Below the pieces are notes generated by a model. It was given only the letters and a program-made list of their open reading frames with translations. It did no database searches and was not told where the DNA came from. DNA of 64,000 nt, taken from the NCBI GenBank assembly GCA_022747635.1, contig JAKTNV010000009.1:69338407-69402406 (forward strand), given 5' to 3'. Shown here piece by piece: positions 58,959-64,000 of this stretch. This DNA is from Hetaerina americana (Eukaryota > Arthropoda > Insecta > Odonata > Calopterygidae). Made by a program: the position numbers and the translations under genes. Numbering within the stretch: the first letter of the stretch is position 1; every line of letters starts with the position of its first letter.

Positions 58959-59843
58959 CAGGGTGCGTTCCAAAGGAATTCCTTTATTTTTTAAGTAATT
59001 TATTGAAAGGATTTGTACAAACACTTAAAATTCTTCAAATTACTGTCCTTGGGTCTCTATGCATTATTTTCTGCGACTCTGCCTTGACCGGTACGAGCCC
59101 TGGAAGATGTCCTTTGGGAATTCTCGCAAGGTCTTTGCCACGGCTGATTGGATCTCTTCTATGGACGAAAAATGAGTTCTTTTCACGGCTGCCTGAATCC
59201 GAGGAAACAAAAAGAAGTCTGCTGGAGCTACGTTTGGACTATAGAGGGGGTGGAGCAGCTTTGGCAACCCGATATTTTCCCAGGAAATCGCAGACTCGTA
59301 GCTAGTTGTGGTAAGGCGCGTTGTCGCGATGGAGTTGCCAGGTAGCGGAAATGTCTTTTCTCGTCTTGATGACCCTTTTTCGGAGTTTTTCCAGCACATC
59401 CACGTAGTAGGTTAGCTCCTAATGGACCACACCTTTACTGTCAACAAAGACAATGAGCACTGGTTCACTTTTGATTTGCTCATTCTTGCGTTCATGGGAT
59501 TGCGGGATTGGTCGGTGTGTCACTCAGAGCTTTAGAGTTTTGTTCTGAGTCGTATTCAAAAACCCACGTTTCACCAGTGATGACTTTGTCCAAATAATCA
59601 GGTTAATCTTCAATATGTTTCAAAAGTTCACTTGACATTTCCGCTCCGTCGGTCTTTCGTGACACGATCGACGAGCAGAGGTTTACAATAACTGACCTCC
59701 CGCCGCTTCCGTGACTAGGAGAGAACTGATTCAAGTTTCGTGGTAAAGTTTAGCGTGCCTCTCACCTACTCCAAGTAATTCGATCCCACTCCAACTGGAG
59801 CGCCGCGGTAAGTTCAATCGCATTACTTTTGAAACGCACCCTG
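58959..59843 (-). mobile_element. Mariner-like element, third family, decayed (885 bp)
   Basis: Inverted ends: CAGGGTGCGTTCCAAAGGAA at 58959, and CAGGGTGCGTTTCAAAAGTA read from 59843. The TA target-site duplication is no longer recognisable. The minus strand holds a fragmentary transposase. The size is about two thirds of a full mariner, so part of the gene is deleted. The terminal repeats differ from those at 1665, 31342 and 47009, so this is a separate lineage. Confidence 0.82.
59064..59610 (-). pseudogene. Mariner transposase pseudogene (third family)
   Basis: The minus strand reads VITGETWVFEYDSEQNSKAL (about 59590-59530). The family has VITGDETWV, so the codon for the first catalytic Asp is missing. 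After a scrambled part it gives LHRDNAPYHN (second Asp) in one frame, and in another (59399-59064) LYSPNVAPADFFLFPRIQAA, with the third Asp kept and SPD changed to SPN. SIEEIQSAVAKTLREFPKDI and the SYRSRQSRRK end then follow. Multiple frameshifts and stops make it inactive. Confidence 0.78.
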
Positions 59844-59849
59844 TTATAG

Positions 59850-59985
59850 TCATATGCTTATATGTATTCATATGGATATAGATATAAAATGGCGGGAAAG
59901 ATGAAATCGAGGAGATTACAAGGGTAAAAAATTGTCCTTGATCGGTAACCGCTATAATCATTGAGCTATCTAGGAAACGTAAATT
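59850..59985 (-). repeat. SINE family B fragment (copy 4)
   Basis: The reverse complement reads GATCAAGGACAATTTTTTAC, CCTTGTAATCTCCTCGATTT and TATATCCATATGAATACATA. This parallels the body and tail of the copy at 60671-60850. The tRNA head is shortened. It abuts the end of the mariner at 59843. Confidence 0.5.
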
Positions 59986-60024
59986 ACACTGAAATCTGTG
60001 GAGATTTATGAGATTCCCTTATTA

Positions 60025-60110
60025 TCTGTATCCATGTGAATGAATATGTGTTCGCCATTTGCCGGAATTTCATTTTTGAATGAGCATTTGGCCAATATAG
60101 CTTGTCTTCT
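60025..60110 (+). repeat. SINE family B tail fragment (copy 5)
   Basis: Carries TATCCATGTGAATGAATATG and TGTTCGCCATTTG, matching the tail of the copy at 60318-60512 (TATCCTTGTAAATTAACATG, TGTTCACCATTTG). No head is present. Confidence 0.5.
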
Positions 60111-60317
60111 TCTGACTATGCGTATCACGGAACACACTGTTCCTATCTTTTACGAGTATGACGTAATAAGATTGCTTTTTTACTTTCATTTCCTCTTGTG
60201 TTTTCGTCTATTTCTCCTTTGGTGGGTGAAATAGCTACCCAATGCCATCTTCTATAAAACGAATCTGGTTAATTGGTTGCATGAATCACCCGGAGATTTC
60301 AGTTTATTTTGCGTTTC

Positions 60318-60512
60318 CTCAATCGCGCATTGGTTAGAACATCGGCCCGGCAAGTTAAAGATCCGTGGATTGAGTCAAAGAAACTTTTTAACGCTTTTGA
60401 TCTGCTCAATTCAATATTTCCCTCTTTTTCTGTTTTTGTCTTTAATTGGTGTTCCTATCCCTTTTCCTTATATATATGTATCCTTGTAAATTAACATGTG
60501 TTCACCATTTGG
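60318..60512 (+). mobile_element. tRNA-derived SINE, family B (copy 1)
   Basis: The head reads ATCGCGCATTGGTTAGAACA (box A-like), TCGGCCCGGCAAGTTAAAGA and TCCGTGGATTGAGTCAAAG (degenerate box B), followed by GCTTTTGATCTGCTCAATTC and a TATATATGTATCCTTGT tail. The same order appears in reverse at 60671-60850 and 61927-61996. The tRNA head, short length and multiple copies indicate a SINE. Confidence 0.7.
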
Positions 60513-60670
60513 GCGAGTTTTTTTGTTTAAATGAGGATATATGTGAGTAAATGTATTATTTATAGTAATATAGTATATATAGTAAATAGATTATACACTA
60601 TGTTTGAATGAGTATTTATAAATATATAAAACCAATCAAACACAAAAACCCACCAAAGGACAAACACGAA

Positions 60671-60850
60671 TTCATTCACATGGATATATGTATCTAAAGA
60701 AAAAGGCTGGGAGACAATAAGCATAATAGGCAAACACAGGGATGGGAGGGAAGGCGGATTCGAGCAGATCACAAGCGCAAAAGGTTTTCTTGACCGAGAC
60801 TTGAATCACAGATCTTTCGACTTGCCGGTCCAGATGCTCTTAACCTATAA
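60671..60850 (-). mobile_element. tRNA-derived SINE, family B (copy 2)
   Basis: The reverse complement reads GGTTAAGAGCATCTGGACCG, GCAAGTCGAAAGATCTGTGA, TTCAAGTCTCGGTCAAG (box B-like GTGATTCAAGTCTC), then GCGCTTGTGATCTGCTCGAA and a GATACATATATCCATGTGAA tail. It is opposite in orientation to copy 1 and sits 11 bp before the inverted repeat starting at 60861. Confidence 0.72.
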
Positions 60851-60860
60851 GAACCCAGGT

Positions 60861-61023
60861 GTAGATTTTTAAAACATAGAAACACAAAGAAATGACACTC
60901 ACGTATGTAGTTTTGACGTCGAAGGTCGTCATCAGATTCTGATGACGTCGGTCGTGCCATCGAAACGTCAAAACTACATATGTGGGTGTCCTTTCTTTGT
61001 GTTTCTATGCTTTAAAAATCTAC
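60861..61023. repeat. Imperfect foldback with 60-70-bp arms and Penelope-like terminal blocks at the centre
   Basis: The left arm (from GTAGATTTTTAAAACATAGA at 60861) matches the reverse complement of the right arm (ending at 61023) with about five mismatches over the outer 60 bp. The centre has a perfect 10-bp inverted repeat, CGTCATCAGA-T-TCTGATGACG (60927-60947). To its right, CTGATGACGTCGGTCG...GCCATCGAAACGTC repeats the CUGANGA...GAAAC-palindrome-C theme, but I find no good stem I. This is the same head-to-head arrangement as at 12113-12315, in an older and more decayed form. Confidence 0.75.
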
Positions 61024-61025
61024 AT

Positions 61026-61093
61026 CTGTGTATATATATAAATATGTATAAATATATATATATATGTGTGTGTGTGTACGTACATATATATAA

Positions 61094-61143
<50 letters not shown>

Positions 61144-61157
61144 GTACATATATATAA

Positions 61158-61200
<43 letters not shown>
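61026..61200. repeat. Compound (TA)n/(TG)n/(CA)n microsatellite with an internal duplication
   Basis: Alternating tracts of TA, TG and CA. The unit GTACGTACATATATATAAAC followed by (CA)n and (TA)n occurs twice (from about 61077 and about 61140), so a block of about 63 bp has been tandemly duplicated. The Y/I- and V/C-rich frames here are artefacts. Confidence 0.95.
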
Positions 61201-61202
<2 letters not shown>

Positions 61203-61231
61203 CCCTAGCCTATGCCTATATACCATATATA

Positions 61232-61905
61232 CCTAGGCCAAGCTTAACATTAAAATAGGAGGGCAAAAACTAGAGCAGGTAGAACAGTTTACATATCTCG
61301 GTAGTGTTCTGGACCAATACGGTCAAAGTAGTAGGGACGTAAGGAGGAGAATTGCGCTAGGCAAAGAGGCTTTCACAAGGAGGAGGGAGTTGATGACAGG
61401 GACTTTGAGTAAGGATGTTAAGAAAAGACTCGTAAAAACTTTGATATGGAGCGTAGCTATGTACGGTGCGGAAACGTGGTCATTGAAGCAGGAGGATAGA
61501 CGTAGATCGGAGGCTTTTGAAATGTGGGCGTGGAGAAGAATGGAGAAGGTGAAATGGACAGAGAAGAAAACAAACGAGGAAGTACTTGGTATGGTGGGCG
61601 AAGAGAGGGGTTTGTTGGGAGCAATCCTAGGAAGGAAAAGTGGATGAAGGGGGTGTTGACCGGCAGTGGGATGTTGAAGACTGTGATAGAGGGTAGAATG
61701 TTGGGCAAAAGAGGAAAGGGAAGGAACAGGATAGGGATGTTGGACGGGATGAAGGGAGGAAGAAAGTACTCAGAGATGAAGAGGGACCTGATATAGAGTA
61801 GGATGATGGATTTTGTGTTTTGTTAGGAGTAATAAAATATTTGTTTGGTAGTTGTGTCCATCCTAAAACCTACCTTAACCGGTAGATTACCTTAAAAAAA
61901 AAATA
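61232..61905 (+). mobile_element. 5'-truncated non-LTR retrotransposon insertion (L4)
   Basis: Contains the ORF2 C-terminus, then a 3' UTR with AATAAAATATTTG and CCTACCTTAACCGGTAGATT, ending in an A-run and TA repeat at about 61893-61917. 5' truncation with an intact 3' end is the standard result of target-primed reverse transcription. Its upstream edge lies directly beside the (TA)n microsatellite. Only one frameshift in about 560 coding bases makes it younger than L1-L3. Confidence 0.82.
61237..61796 (+). pseudogene. Non-LTR retrotransposon ORF2 C-terminal region (L4), one frameshift
   Basis: From 61237 the frame reads KLNIKIGGQKLEQVEQFTYL, GSVLDQ...RRRIALGKEAF, TLIWSVAMYGAETWSLKQED and FEMWAWRRMEKVKW. 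These are the post-palm blocks (FTYLGS, LYGAETW, R+M-x-x-I/V-x-W) of RTE/Dong/R4-type endonuclease-bearing LINEs. Near 61640 the reading shifts frame and continues as KWMKGVLTGSGMLKTVIEGR, MLGKRGKGRNRIGMLDGMKG to a stop at 61794-61796. The 5' end is cut at about 61232, so the catalytic palm is absent. Confidence 0.88.
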
Positions 61906-61926
61906 TATATATATATACATACAAAA

Positions 61927-61996
61927 GTGTAAAAATATTTCCTTGACCGGGACTTGAACCACGGATATTACAACTTGCCGGGCCGATGATAGAGCA
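61927..61996 (-). mobile_element. tRNA-derived SINE, family B (copy 3), with exact box B
   Basis: The reverse complement reads CATCGGCCCGGCAAGTTGTA, ATATCCGTGGTTCAAGTCCC and GGTCAAGGAAATATTTTTAC. The box B GGTTCAAGTCC (61950-61960) is an exact match to GGTTCRANNCC. The body beyond the head is short; the L4 tail lies just before it. It could represent the SINE's tRNA source-like head, but no complete cloverleaf is evident. Confidence 0.65.
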
Positions 61997-63430
61997 GAAA
62001 TAGTAGTGGTCAATTTCTATTTTATACAATTATTTTTTGTCTAATTACCTATAGTTGAAAGCCAAGCTTCCTCCGAGGGGGAACTCGGGGAGTAAACTGA
62101 AGTTATTAATACCCGTTTAAGAGCTAACAATTTTTCCTCTGAATTAATTGTTTTGGTATCTATAACGCTTTCCTTCCCCAAGTCAAATACATTAAAAAAT
62201 TCTCAGCTTTTTACGCATCACACCTAGCTCTCCTGAATATATGCATTTGGTTTACCCTGAGAAGTGAGTCTCATTCCGGGGACTCGGGCGCATATTGGCA
62301 CAAAATAAGGTCAACAGCAGTCATGTGAGCCCATTTTTCACTTTTCAATCTTACCTTAAGTGTCAAATATACTTCCAAATGAACTCCGTGGATAAAAGTA
62401 TTTTATTTTCATAAACATCAAACAGGAATAAATCACCATAATACCTTCTTTGATGGATGAGACCGGATTGACGCACCGTGCCTAGGAGTAAATCATAGTG
62501 TGCCCCTTTGTCAATATCTCAAAGGCCCGATTTTGACTAGGAAGAAGATTCCATTAATAATTAGCTAATTACAACCATATTTTCTCAAAGTAGATCAATA
62601 ATGAGCAGTGAATGGTCTATTATTAATTATCTATTTCTAACTTTCATCTCGAACTCATATTTTCTGGAATTCAATCCACGATTGATAGTGCACATTAAAT
62701 GATCAGATAGATCGAAACGTTGTAACAAGAGGGAAGACTGTATTAAAGGAAACCAAAGTTTTAAAGAATTAACATGAATGAATTAAAATATATTTTATCA
62801 TGCCGGCATCTTAATTAAATTTACATAGTATGTGATCAGTGTTGAGCAATCGGGCCCTGAAGCCTGTTAGTATTACTGAGAGGCCTCAAGGCCAGATGTG
62901 CTATAAATTTGGGAAGTGATCACTTATCCTGAACTCAGAAATTTATCTTGGGCGAAAAAGTGGTACCAAATTGGGAAAATAAAATTTAAAATTTGTTAGC
63001 CATGAATTCTAGAGATCAAACATTTTGAACATGGTATTAAAAAACATTTAGCAGCGTGGATGATGTGTTAGCAAGTGGGAGTAAGAGTGTTCATGAGTTA
63101 TCTTTCGTCCAGGATGACAGTAACTCTGGGGTCCATCCTCAAAGTCCTATGTATAAGTACACCACAACATAGCATAAGCCTATGAATATAAAAGAATGCG
63201 GACGTCTCAAATCATAACATCGTTTTTTAAATCTACGACACATATGGACTGTCGTGAAGACCAGGCCTATTCATACGAATGTCATAGGTCATTAGATGAT
63301 TATAAACAGTTGTTTCGGTAATTATATGCCCTTGTGAATCAATCGCTGGAAATCAACTTTTAGCCGGAGAGGAGTGTCCCCAATCTCCCGCCATTAGCTT
63401 AACGTATAAGTGCTTATTCTACATGTTACC
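61997..63430. other. Anonymous AT-rich sequence
   Basis: No recognisable gene or element. GATCGAAACGTTGTAAC at 62709-62725 looks like half a Penelope-like terminal block without the CTGANGA part. Confidence 0.4.
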
Positions 63431-63940
63431 ACCTAGCCTCACCGCCAGCCTTGGTTGAACTCGACCTCATACCTCCACCCTCCTCCACAGCCCCGCGGTT
63501 AATCTTGGAAGGGGAGCGAGGGGGTGACACCCTTATATTTTCCAGTTTAAGGGTGAGTGGGGTTCGGGGTGCGGGCTCTTCAAATCCTCCCGACATACCT
63601 CGCGCTTTCCTCGTTAGACTCCCCGAGGGATAAACTCATTACCGCCGCGCGTCTAATATGCACCCTTTCGCCATCCTACCCCTGGAAAACCCCCTCCCTC
63701 CTCCCCTTCCCTTCCCTTGCAAACCCCGGCCCGTGGCCAACCGAAACCCCCCCCCACTCTCACCCTTTCCGCTCTCCCCCGACGATCCTCTCCCTATTCA
63801 ACGTCTTTACCCCTCCCGACCGACGCCAAACACCCCATTCCTGCCCAAATCTTCGCTCTCAATTCCAGTTTTTGCACACCACCACAAGTTCTTTCTGCCT
63901 ACTATTCCTCCCTTGCTTTTCCTTCCTCAAATTGGAAAAA
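63430..63940. other. CT-rich GC island
   Basis: C/T-rich plus strand; frames of 80-128 codons overlap in all three plus frames (P/S/L-rich). This is compositional, with no domain recognised. Confidence 0.5.
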
Positions 63941-64000
63941 TAAAGGAAAACTTAGATGAAGCTTCTAAATAGGAGAAAAATTCTGAGGAGAGGCGAAATA

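Noticed and set aside
61020..61226. Y/I- and C/V-rich frames of 60-70 codons
   Set aside because: Translations of TA/CA/TG microsatellites.
62705..62726. GATCGAAACGTTG block as another hammerhead-like copy
   Set aside because: The CUGANGA core is not present; at best a decayed half.
1..64000. CRISPR array, prokaryotic operons, riboswitches, rRNA
   Set aside because: No spaced direct repeats, no Shine-Dalgarno-led gene runs and no rRNA-like sequence; the transposon content is typical of animals.

Overview
The window looks like intergenic or intronic DNA from an arthropod, probably an insect. It is AT-rich and gene-poor, full of decayed animal-type transposons (mariner-like, non-LTR, Penelope-like, tRNA-derived SINEs), and carries long (TA)n/(CA)n microsatellites. 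I recognise no host protein-coding gene, rRNA, bona fide tRNA gene or prokaryotic feature. Nearly all open frames are short, low-complexity or transposon-derived.

Layout. 1-12 kb is mostly anonymous AT-rich sequence broken by short GC/CpG-rich islands, with one internally deleted mariner (1665-2206). 12-24 kb holds a perfect 94-bp foldback carrying a hammerhead-like motif (12113-12315), a second hammerhead-like copy (18134-18175), a SINE with a 12-bp target-site duplication (18387-18694), and a Penelope-like element remnant with a GIY-YIG endonuclease segment (about 22860-24000, minus strand). 24-29.7 kb is anonymous with islands and a TA microsatellite. 29.7-33.3 kb is a transposon block: a Tc1/mariner-superfamily element (29752-31060), a mariner relic (31342-32566) and a non-LTR reverse transcriptase relic that flanks it. 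33-53 kb holds islands, two further reverse transcriptase relics (37.2 and 41.5-42.1 kb), a second copy of the first SINE family (44192-44492), a second internally deleted mariner (47009-47744) and a cluster of another SINE family near 49.5-49.9 kb. 53.7-56 kb repeats the mariner plus non-LTR composite of 31.3-32.9 kb and adds a truncated third mariner. 58.9-62 kb is a nested pile of mariner, SINE, non-LTR 3' end, inverted repeat and microsatellites. The last 2 kb are anonymous and end in a CT-rich island.

No pathway or operon is present; the elements are related only by insertion and duplication history. The most interesting signal is a small RNA-fold candidate. Two loci share the order stem I - CUGANGA - one extra U - stem II - GAA - palindromic stem III - H - stem I. 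The paired bases differ between the loci yet stay complementary in every stem, which suggests a variant hammerhead ribozyme in Penelope-like termini. A second theme is that the three mariner copies retaining this motif have each lost the first catalytic Asp in a different way. All calls come from reading the sequence; no database search was run.
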